DNA of 5,482 nucleotides, from positions 1 through 5,482 of the forward strand of contig JAEYWB010000545.1 in assembly GCA_023429275.1 (NCBI GenBank), read 5' to 3'. This stretch comes from Planctomycetota bacterium (lineage in GTDB: Bacteria > Planctomycetota > Planctomycetia > Planctomycetales > Planctomycetaceae). Position 1 is the first letter of the stretch. Each line of letters opens with the position of its first letter. Below the pieces are notes generated by a model. That model saw only the letters and a list, made by a program, of their open reading frames with translations, made no database searches and was not told the origin of the DNA. Positions 1 to 4,492 of the stretch are shown in pieces. The position numbers were made by a program, and so were the translations under genes.

Positions 1-745
1 GCCCCCAGGCGTCGCTGTACCGCCAGATATCCATCCAGTGGCGTCCCCAGCGTTCGCCGTACTGCGGACTGTCGAGGAGCCGGTCGACGACCCGCTCGAA
101 GGCGTTGGGCGAATCATCGGTGAGGAACGCGTCGAGTTCGTCGGCCGTCGGGGGGAGCCCGGTCAGGTCGAGAGAGACCCGCCGCAGCCAGAGACGCCGG
201 TCGGCGGCCCCTTGAGGCGTCAGTCCCCGGGAGACCTGCTCACGGACGAGGAAGGCGTCGATCGGGTTGGCGATCCTCTCGGCCGCTGCTCTGGAGACCG
301 TCGGAACCGGGGGACGGACAGGAGGCCGGAACGACCAGTGGTCGCGGGGATCCGATTCCGGCTTCTCGTCGGCGGGCGCCGTGGCCTTCTGTCGAATCCA
401 GGCGCGGATCGCCGCGATCTGCGGAGCGGTGAGCGGTTCCCCCTCCGGCGGCATCCGTTCGGACTCGTCCGCCGCGGCGATTCGCTGAACAATCGGGCTT
501 GCCCCCTCGTCCCCCGCCACGATCGCCGGGCCGTTCTCTCCCCCGCGAGTCGCGAGGGCCGCCGTGTCGAGACGGAGCCCCACTTCCTGCTTGAGCGCGC
601 CATGGCACGCGTAGCACCGCTCCCTCAGGACCGGCTTGATCTCCGCGGCGTAGTCAACGCGGTTCTCGTCCGCGGCCGGCGCCGCAGCCGCGGCGGCCAG
701 GACGATGACAAGCCAGGCGACGATGCCGGATCCCGAAGCTCTCAT
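1..745 (-). CDS. Secreted planctomycete cytochrome c protein, PSCyt1-PSCyt2 (DUF1549) N-terminal part, cut at window edge
   Basis: Partial gene: 248 codons are visible and the reading frame leaves the window without a stop. The ATG at 743-745 begins a clean signal peptide (basic MRASGSG, hydrophobic residues 8-22, AAPAA before the mature start near residue 25). Next comes a PSCyt1-type heme domain: the c-type heme motif CYACH is at residues 44-48 and the expected distal heme-ligand segment ERMPPEGEPLT is at 96-106. A DHWSFRPP linker (135-142) leads into the PSCyt2/DUF1549 start, with NPIDAFLVREQ at 160-170 and RRVSLDLTGLPPT at 188-200. In this family a DUF1553 (PSD1) domain normally follows; here it would lie outside the window. 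The protein should be exported and carry one covalent heme. Its biochemical role is poorly established, and links to polysaccharide or sulfatase-rich catabolism are family-level inference. No strong ribosome binding site precedes the ATG, but signal peptide placement supports this start. The nearest upstream gene is about 690 bases away. Confidence 0.93.
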   Translation of the reverse strand, partial: MRASGSGIVAWLVIVLAAAAAAPAADENRVDYAAEIKPVLRERCYACHGALKQEVGLRLDTAALATRGGENGPAIVAGDEGASPIVQRIAAADESERMPPEGEPLTAPQIAAIRAWIRQKATAPADEKPESDPRDHWSFRPPVRPPVPTVSRAAAERIANPIDAFLVREQVSRGLTPQGAADRRLWLRRVSLDLTGLPPTADELDAFLTDDSPNAFERVVDRLLDSPQYGERWGRHWMDIWRYSDAWG

Positions 746-914
746 GCGCGGGGCGTCTCACTCAAAGCGCCAACCGACTCGGCTTACGGCGTCTCGAGCA
801 ACACGCTGACAGACGCGGCGCACGCCTCGGCGCGAGGGGATGAGGACCAGTCGATTCGCTCGAGGGCTTTGTCCCACCTGGGATTCCGGGTTGCGTCCAT
901 GAGCCTGCGGGCGA

Positions 915-954
915 CTGCCCCCGGTTTGAACCGGACGCTAGTGCGTTCCGGCTG
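915..954. repeat. REP-like palindromic element (CCGG hairpins)
   Basis: Two overlapping inverted repeats share one arm. CCGGTT-TG-AACCGG (921-934) is a 6-bp stem around TG. CCGGA-CGC (931-938), loop TAGT (939-942), then GCG-T-TCCGG (943-951) forms an 8-bp stem with one bulged T. The CCGG at 931-934 can pair with only one side at a time, so the two hairpins are mutually exclusive. From memory, the core AACCGGACGCTAG-GCGTTCCGG resembles a short sequence repeated in planctomycete intergenic DNA, but only one copy lies here, so the repeat status is not shown by this window. Confidence 0.5.
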
Positions 955-1126
955 ATCTCACGAACCCCTCATCCTCACTGTGCCAAACCACCAGGACTAT
1001 CGTAGCCGTCGTCGAATGGATGAGCGACAGAGTTGCCATCCTGATCCGCAAGTGGGGCGAGCGGACGATCTCCGCGGTTCGGCCGAATGCGTCCGACTCG
1101 AGAGGATCTCGATGGCGATTCGCTCA

Positions 1127-1140
1127 TCGCTCCGGAGCGA
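1127..1140. repeat. Perfect 14-base palindrome
   Basis: TCGCTCCGGAGCGA is exactly self-complementary, flanked by CA on the left and GATG on the right that add partial symmetry (CAT...ATG). It has no spacer, so it reads better as a two-fold symmetric protein-binding site or a chance palindrome than as a transcript hairpin. It lies about 380 bases upstream of the PSCyt start, with no promoter visible nearby. Confidence 0.35.
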
Positions 1141-1210
1141 GATGCGACGTTGCGGAGGAGCGCTGACCTGCGGCCTGATTCGTCTTTGCGACTCCGCTCC
1201 AGGGAGCCGA

Positions 1211-1303
1211 GCCAGTCCCGTCAGGGACGGAAGCCAATAGCCCCCCGTGCAACGGGGGGAATGAGGCATTCAGAACGGGCGAGTCCCGCAAGGGACGAAA
1301 GAG
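1211..1303. repeat. Composite palindromic (BIME-like) repeat with three hairpins, order B-A-B
   Basis: Three perfect small hairpins occur in 82 bases. B1 is GTCCC-GTCA-GGGAC (1215-1228) followed by GGAAGCCAATAG. A is CCCCCCGT-GCA-ACGGGGGG (1241-1259), an 8-bp stem followed by AATGAGGC. B2 is GTCCC-GCAA-GGGAC (1283-1296) followed by GAAAGAGGATTG. B1 and B2 are direct copies of one unit (stem plus GRAAG-containing tail) flanking unit A. A diverged A-B copy lies at 3058-3113. This architecture, with alternating GC-rich hairpins in intergenic DNA, is that of REP/BIME-type elements, usually mobilised by tyrosine (RAYT) transposases; no such gene is in the window. The elements sit 135-225 bases beyond the oleA-like stop codon and could act as mRNA 3' stabilisers. 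They lack a U-tract, so they are not intrinsic terminators. Confidence 0.75.
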
Positions 1304-1437
1304 GATTGCGAGAACCATCCGGCCGAAGAAGGCCAAGCCCATCAGTACGACCCACGGCCTGCAGGCTGCGCGTTGACTCTCGTCGAGATCCGATCCGGGA
1401 CACATCGGCCCGAAACGTCGCGCCGGCGTCTCGTCGG

Positions 1438-2496
1438 TCAGTTCACCAGGCCCCATTGCAGCCCGAGCATGACGCTGTTGAGTCCGCTTCCGATTCCGAG
1501 CAGCGCGACGCGGTCGCCGGGGACGACATGCCCTGCCCCGACGCCGAGCGCGACCGCCGTCGGCAGGGCCGCGGCTCCCGTATTGCCGAGCAGCTCGACG
1601 GTCGGGTAGTCGAGCTCTTCGCTCAATCCCAGCCGTTCCAGCAGCAGCTTCCGGTGCGCCTTGCCGACCTGGTGCGTGAAGACCTTGTCGACCATTTCGT
1701 TGTCCCAGCCGAGCGAGCGCTTCGCTTCGGCCCAGGTCCGGGTCGCCAGCGAGACGCCCGCGTGCAGGAGAGTCTCCGAGTCGGTGCTCATCTGGGGGCG
1801 GTTGTCGCCGCACGAAAGCGTGCTGTCGCCGCCGGCGCAGAGCTCGTGGCTCGCGGTATCGGCGAGGCTCGCGCCGCCGAGGAGCCGTGTCCCCGTGCGG
1901 CTGAGGCTCCGGTCGCACAGGACGACCGCCGCCGAGCTCGACCCGATTGTCAGCGAGGCGAGTTCGAGCTTGAGCGACTGCCTCGTCACGTTGGGATCCT
2001 TGAGCAGCCGGTCGATGGTCCCCTCGACGAGCGGCAGGCCGATCTCGGTGCCGACGACGATCCCCGCGCGGATCTGACCGAGCTCGATCATGTTGGCGAT
2101 AATGACCATCCCGTTCAGCAGGCCGAGGCAGGCGTTGCTGATGTCCATCGCGAGGGCTGACGAAGGGAGCCCGATCGCATGGTGGACGGAGCAGGCGGTC
2201 GCGGGCTCCATCTGGTCGCGGCAGACCGAGCCGTGGATCAGGACGCCGATGTCGGAGCGGGCCAGGCCCGACATCCGGATCGCCCGCTCGGCGGTCCGCC
2301 CGCTGATGACGCCCGGACGGGTCTCGGGATCGAAGTGCCGCCGCTCCCGGATGCCGGTCATGAGCTCGAGCCGCCCCGAGTGCAGGCCGAGCCGGTCATA
2401 GACGGGCTTCAGCCGCTGCTCGATCTGCTCCGAGGTGATGATGTTCGGCGGGAGCAGACAGGTGAAAGCTTCGACGCAGACGTTTTCGTATTGCAT
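1438..2496 (-). CDS. oleA: OleA-like beta-ketoacyl synthase III-type condensing enzyme
   Basis: Complete 352-residue thiolase-fold enzyme. OleA condenses two long-chain acyl-CoAs head to head (Claisen, non-decarboxylative) to a beta-keto acid, the first step to very long-chain cis-olefins; FabH relatives start fatty acid synthesis. The N-terminus (MQYENV...[10 protein letters not shown], 1-38) and the end ([14 protein letters not shown], 327-340) match my memory of Xanthomonas OleA. The active-site set is present: Glu97 in RDQMEPATA, nucleophile Cys123 in [12 protein letters not shown], His275 in FTHQVGKAH and Asn305 in LLGNTGAAA. The Glu-Cys (26) and His-Asn (30) distances equal those I recall for Xanthomonas OleA (E117, C143, H285, N315), while Cys-to-His is about 10 residues longer. 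The conserved Glu favours OleA over FabH. The frame stays open upstream to about 2718, but that extension looks non-coding and overlaps a terminator; the family N-terminus supports ATG at 2494-2496. No good Shine-Dalgarno is seen. No oleB, oleC or oleD is in view, so the product could be another KAS III relative. Confidence 0.87.
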   Translation of the reverse strand: MQYENVCVEAFTCLLPPNIITSEQIEQRLKPVYDRLGLHSGRLELMTGIRERRHFDPETRPGVISGRTAERAIRMSGLARSDIGVLIHGSVCRDQMEPATACSVHHAIGLPSSALAMDISNACLGLLNGMVIIANMIELGQIRAGIVVGTEIGLPLVEGTIDRLLKDPNVTRQSLKLELASLTIGSSSAAVVLCDRSLSRTGTRLLGGASLADTASHELCAGGDSTLSCGDNRPQMSTDSETLLHAGVSLATRTWAEAKRSLGWDNEMVDKVFTHQVGKAHRKLLLERLGLSEELDYPTVELLGNTGAAALPTAVALGVGAGHVVPGDRVALLGIGSGLNSVMLGLQWGLVN

Positions 2497-2584
2497 GGAT
2501 GGAGCGAAAGCTGTCGTCCGTGACGCCGCCGGCAGGGCGAGAACAGCGTCGGTGGGAGGGCGCGAACCGTGCGAGACTGAGGAA

Positions 2585-2612
2585 ATATTAGAGGAAATGG
2601 ATGCGGCGTGAA
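2585..2612 (-). promoter_or_regulatory. Candidate sigma70-like promoter of the oleA-like gene
   Basis: Read on the minus strand, TTCACG (2607-2612), a 16-base spacer and TAATAT (2585-2590) form a weak -35/-10 pair, 4 of 6 matches each. The AATATT patch stands out as AT-rich in GC-rich surroundings. Transcription would begin near 2578, giving a leader of about 80 bases before the ATG at 2496. It also lies downstream of the neighbouring gene's terminator, as an independent promoter should. Confidence 0.4.
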
Positions 2613-2680
2613 GGCAGCACCTCCCCGGCTCGCGAGTGATTCGGTCTGACCGGAGTCTGAACGGCGCCTCACGCGAGGCA

Positions 2681-2711
2681 ACAAAAACGGCCGCCCCCGG
2701 ATCGGGGGCGG
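2681..2711 (-). terminator. Rho-independent terminator of the 67-residue gene
   Basis: CCGCCCCCG (2691-2699), loop GAT (2700-2702) and CGGGGGCGG (2703-2711) make a perfect 9-bp GC stem. On the minus strand it is followed at once by CCGTTTTTGTT (2680-2690), a T-rich tract. It lies 44 bases past the TGA at 2755-2757, so it ends the small gene's transcript and separates it from the oleA-like gene. Confidence 0.85.
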
Positions 2712-2754
2712 ACTGCATCCAAACAACGTCAGGGCGTTTCCCGGGCGAAACCGA

Positions 2755-2958
2755 TCAAACGGCCGCCTTCTCCGCAACCTTGATGCTCTTCACCAGCGAC
2801 TCGACCTGGGAGATCTCGGCGTACTGGCGCTTGCGATCCGCATCGACACTTTCGGACCAGTCGACCGCGTCGAGGGCCACCGCGCTGCGGACGTAACGGA
2901 GACCACGAAGCAGAATTTCATGCTGACTCTTCGTCAGCTCAATCGTCATTTCGCTCAT
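2755..2958 (-). CDS. Small helical hypothetical protein, 67 residues
   Basis: I cannot assign a function. The 67-residue product is hydrophilic and mostly alpha-helical in appearance. An ELTKSQHEILLRGLRYVRSAVALD helix (5-29) is followed by an acidic/basic stretch (VDWSESVDADRKRQ) and a second amphipathic helix (YAEISQVESLVKSIKVAEKAAV). It has no signal peptide, membrane span or Cys/His metal site. From memory it resembles small planctomycete-only hypothetical proteins, which was not tested. I chose ATG 2956-2958 because GGTGAG lies four bases upstream; ATG 2947-2949 would give 64 residues. A longer in-frame start near 3060 is unlikely because it precedes the predicted promoter at 3027-3055. 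The gene has its own promoter and a strong terminator 44 bases downstream, so it is probably expressed as a single-gene unit. That arrangement and the sensible composition are the case for it being real. Confidence 0.72.
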   Translation of the reverse strand: MSEMTIELTKSQHEILLRGLRYVRSAVALDAVDWSESVDADRKRQYAEISQVESLVKSIKVAEKAAV

Positions 2959-3026
2959 CGAACTCACCGAAACCGGAATGGAGAGGATCAGTGCAGCGAC
3001 CACACGACCTTCCATGGCGTGAGAAA

Positions 3027-3055
3027 ATACTACTGCAGCGAATCGGGAATCACAA
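3027..3055 (-). promoter_or_regulatory. Sigma70-like promoter of the 67-residue gene
   Basis: On the minus strand TTGTGA (3050-3055), a 17-base spacer and TAGTAT (3027-3032) give a plausible -35/-10 pair, 4 of 6 matches each with ideal spacing. The start of transcription would be near 3020, a leader of about 60 bases before ATG 2958. The -35 box lies only four bases from the hairpin repeat that starts at 3060. Confidence 0.5.
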
Positions 3056-3057
3056 AT

Positions 3058-3113
3058 CACCCCCCGTCATGTGGGGGATGGACGGCTCCCGTTCTCGCGA
3101 ACGAAAGCCAATG
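3058..3113. repeat. Diverged A-B copy of the palindromic repeat
   Basis: The sequence CCCCCCGTCATGTGGGGGATG (3060-3080) parallels unit A at 1241-1263, with a shorter stem of five G-C pairs. It is followed by CTCCCGTTCTCGCGAACGAA, whose CGTTC-TCGC-GAACG hairpin (3090-3103) replaces the GTCCC/GGGAC stem of unit B. The tail AACGAAAGCCAATG matches GACGGAAGCCAATAG of the first copy. The stems keep pairing although bases differ, which suggests compensatory change. The order A then B is the same as in the right half of the 1211-1303 cluster. Confidence 0.6.
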
Positions 3114-3280
3114 AAAACCGCCCAAATCCGTTCGGCTGACCACGAAGCCGGATGGCCTCGTCGTGTTCATCGAACGGGCGGCAGCCGCCACTTTGCAAAC
3201 CTTTCTTCGGGACGCGCGACGGTTGTGACCGGCGAAGGCGTTGCCACCGGCAATTTCTGCCTTCGTTCGCGCATCCCGCT

Positions 3281-4270
3281 TCAGGCTTTACTGTTATGAC
3301 GCATCTGCCCGCGGGCGAAGGCGTCCGCCATCGCTTTGGGGACTTCCGCCTCGGCCAGAACGACCGCGGCTCGGTTCTCCTGAGTCAACGCCTGCATTTC
3401 CTGTTCCCGAGCGACCGCCTCGGCCCGCCGTTCTTCGGCGCGGGCCCGGGCGACGCGGACGTCCGCCTCGGCCTGGTCGGCCTGGAGACGGGCTCCGACG
3501 TTGTCGCCGACATCGATGTCGGCGATGTCGATCGAGACGATTTCATACGCGGTCTGCGAATCGAGACTCTTCCGCAGCACCGCCTGCGCGATCAGCATCG
3601 GGTTGGCGAGAACGTCCTTGTGGGACTCGCACGAGCCGATCGCCGAGACGATCCCTTCCCCGACGCGGGCGATGACGGTCTCTTCCGTCGCACCGCCGAT
3701 GAGCTGACTCAAGTTCGTCCGCACCGTCACGCGGGCGCGGGCTTTGAGCTGGATTCCGTCCTTCGCCACGCCGTCGAGCGTGTTCTTCCCCTGGCGGCTG
3801 TCGGGACAGTCGATGACCTTCGGGTCGACGCTGGTCCGCACGGCATCGAGGACGTCACGGCCGGCCAGGTCGATGGCGGACGCGGTATCCCAGTCGAGGT
3901 CGATCCGGGCGCGGTGGGCGGCAATCAGGGCCCGCACGACCCGCTGGACGTTGCCCCCCGCGAGGTAGTGGGCTTCAAGGGCGCCCGTCGAGATATCCGC
4001 CAGGCCGGCCTGCACGGCACTGATCTTGGCGTCGACGATCGTGTTGGGGTTCACCTTCCGGAGCGACATGAACACGAGAGTCGCCGGATTGATCCGGGCC
4101 CGCGTGACGAACGCCCGCAGCCACAGCTTGAAGTACTTCGCGAAGATGATCGCGAAAATCAGGAACAGCAGGACCAGGAACACCAGCCCGGCGAAGGCGA
4201 TGATGTACCACGGGCTCATCGGGTTGCGAGCCTGGGCGAGCAGCGCTGGGAGAGCCACGTTCATCGACAA
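3281..4270 (-). CDS. floA: Flotillin-like protein FloA (UPF0365/YqfA family)
   Basis: Complete, 329 residues, close to the roughly 330 of Bacillus FloA. FloA is a membrane-bound SPFH-type scaffold that oligomerises in membrane microdomains and affects fluidity and membrane-protein assembly. A short N-terminal segment is followed by one membrane span (about 21-44). The conserved body has [24 protein letters not shown] (98-121), [13 protein letters not shown] (132-144), [25 protein letters not shown] (189-213) and [28 protein letters not shown] (243-270). A Glu/Ala/Arg-rich coiled-coil segment with [15 protein letters not shown] and [13 protein letters not shown] (278-318) comes next. The tail stops soon after, lacking the MDYMNIKN-like end I recall in Bacillus; planctomycete relatives seem similarly short, so I do not call it truncated. 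TTG at 4268-4270 is the likely start because AAGGAG lies eight bases upstream; ATG 4262-4264 would be 14 bases away and two codons shorter. The frequent partner nfeD is not adjacent. A divergent membrane-protein gene lies upstream. Confidence 0.96.
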   Translation of the reverse strand: MSMNVALPALLAQARNPMSPWYIIAFAGLVFLVLLFLIFAIIFAKYFKLWLRAFVTRARINPATLVFMSLRKVNPNTIVDAKISAVQAGLADISTGALEAHYLAGGNVQRVVRALIAAHRARIDLDWDTASAIDLAGRDVLDAVRTSVDPKVIDCPDSRQGKNTLDGVAKDGIQLKARARVTVRTNLSQLIGGATEETVIARVGEGIVSAIGSCESHKDVLANPMLIAQAVLRKSLDSQTAYEIVSIDIADIDVGDNVGARLQADQAEADVRVARARAEERRAEAVAREQEMQALTQENRAAVVLAEAEVPKAMADAFARGQMRHNSKA

Positions 4271-4278
4271 AGCCCCGA

Positions 4279-4284
4279 CTCCTT
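4279..4284 (-). promoter_or_regulatory. Shine-Dalgarno site that favours a TTG start for floA
   Basis: AAGGAG on the minus strand is eight bases from TTG (4268-4270) and 14 from the ATG at 4262-4264. The spacing argues for the TTG, although the two-residue difference has little effect on the protein. Confidence 0.7.
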
Positions 4285-4341
4285 GAACAGGTTACGCCGT
4301 CCGGAACGCAAAGCGTGGTCCGGCGGATCATGCGAGTTGCG

Positions 4342-4369
4342 ATTGTAAGTCTGCCCGCCCGATTTGCAA
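4342..4369 (-). promoter_or_regulatory. Sigma70-like promoter of floA
   Basis: On the minus strand TTGCAA (4364-4369), a 16-base spacer and TACAAT (4342-4347) match the consensus at 4 of 6 and 5 of 6 positions. Transcription would start near 4335, leaving a leader of about 65 bases with the AAGGAG site near its end. This is the best promoter in the window. It sits in the divergent gap shared with the plus-strand membrane protein. Confidence 0.6.
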
Positions 4370-4454
4370 TTTGGGGAAGCGGGGGGCTGTGGTGGAGGTT
4401 TTTGCCGGAACTCGCGAGCCTATCCTGCTGGATGCCCCGCTCCCCGCCCCGGGC

Positions 4455-4492
4455 GGCGACATTTCCTGTTCTGTGGCGACGTTTCCCGTTCT
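4455..4492. repeat. Tandem 18-base direct repeat, 20-base period
   Basis: GGCGACATTTCCTGTTCT (4455-4472) and GGCGACGTTTCCCGTTCT (4475-4492) are identical at 16 of 18 positions and separated by GT. The 20-base period is about two helical turns, so two protein units would lie on the same DNA face. It is not a multiple of three, so the repeat shifts frame and is unlikely to encode repeated peptide. It overlaps the possible GTG start of the membrane-protein gene and lies about 100 bases upstream of the floA promoter. Confidence 0.6.

Larger units (their letters stand above)
746..1437. other. Long intergenic region without a convincing gene, carrying palindromic repeats
   Basis: About 690 bases separate the oleA-like gene from the PSCyt gene, both on the minus strand. 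Reading frames are open on both strands, but their translations are arginine/serine/proline-rich, show no recognisable domain, and run through hairpin repeats or antisense to real genes. I see no good sigma70 promoter for the PSCyt gene and no T-tract terminator for the oleA-like gene. The recognisable content is a REP-like element near 915-954, a perfect palindrome at 1127-1140 and a three-hairpin repeat at 1211-1303. The rest is unexplained. Confidence 0.75.
2959..3280. other. Intergenic region between floA and the small gene
   Basis: A 322-base gap with no gene I can support. It holds the small gene's promoter (3027-3055), a degenerate palindromic repeat (3058-3113) and a short hairpin GGCGG-CAG-CCGCC (3177-3189) about 90 bases beyond the floA stop. 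That hairpin has no T-tract on either strand. A weaker stem TTGCC-ACC-GGCAA (3241-3253) is followed by TTTCT on the plus strand, the wrong direction to end floA. No clear floA terminator is visible. Confidence 0.6.

Noticed and set aside
38..955. Plus-strand open frame of 305 codons
   Set aside because: It is antisense to the clear PSCyt gene, is rich in Arg/Gly/Asp as expected from high-GC shadow frames, and its end is simply the translation of the 915-954 palindromic element.
1211..1303. CRISPR array or intrinsic terminator for the oleA-like gene
   Set aside because: There are only two B units and one A unit with no regular repeat-spacer pattern, and no hairpin is followed by a T-tract on either strand.
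997..1918. Minus-strand open frames (997-1269, 1124-1918, 1221-1403) in the gap and inside the oleA-like gene
   Set aside because: Their translations come from the hairpin repeat (for example GYWLPSLTGLA) or from the wrong frame of the oleA-like gene. No ribosome binding site or domain is visible.
1087..2160. Plus-strand open frame of 357 codons
   Set aside because: It is antisense to most of the oleA-like gene and also reads through the 1211-1303 hairpins; its composition is Arg/Ala/Asp-rich with no domain.
2497..2718. N-terminal extension of the oleA-like gene to a start at 2718
   Set aside because: OleA relatives begin at the MQYENV-like segment. The extension crosses the terminator and the candidate promoter and has non-coding composition.
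3241..3258. TTGCC-ACC-GGCAA stem followed by TTTCT as a terminator
   Set aside because: It has only a 5-bp stem and the T-rich side is on the plus strand, where no gene ends; floA reads the other way.
3281..3330. C-terminal truncation or frameshift of floA
   Set aside because: The protein ends about where planctomycete relatives seem to end, and the sequence beyond the stop does not read as the Bacillus-type tail in the frame checked.
3152..4348. Plus-strand open frame of 398 codons
   Set aside because: It is antisense to floA over its whole length; the minus-strand FloA match is unambiguous.
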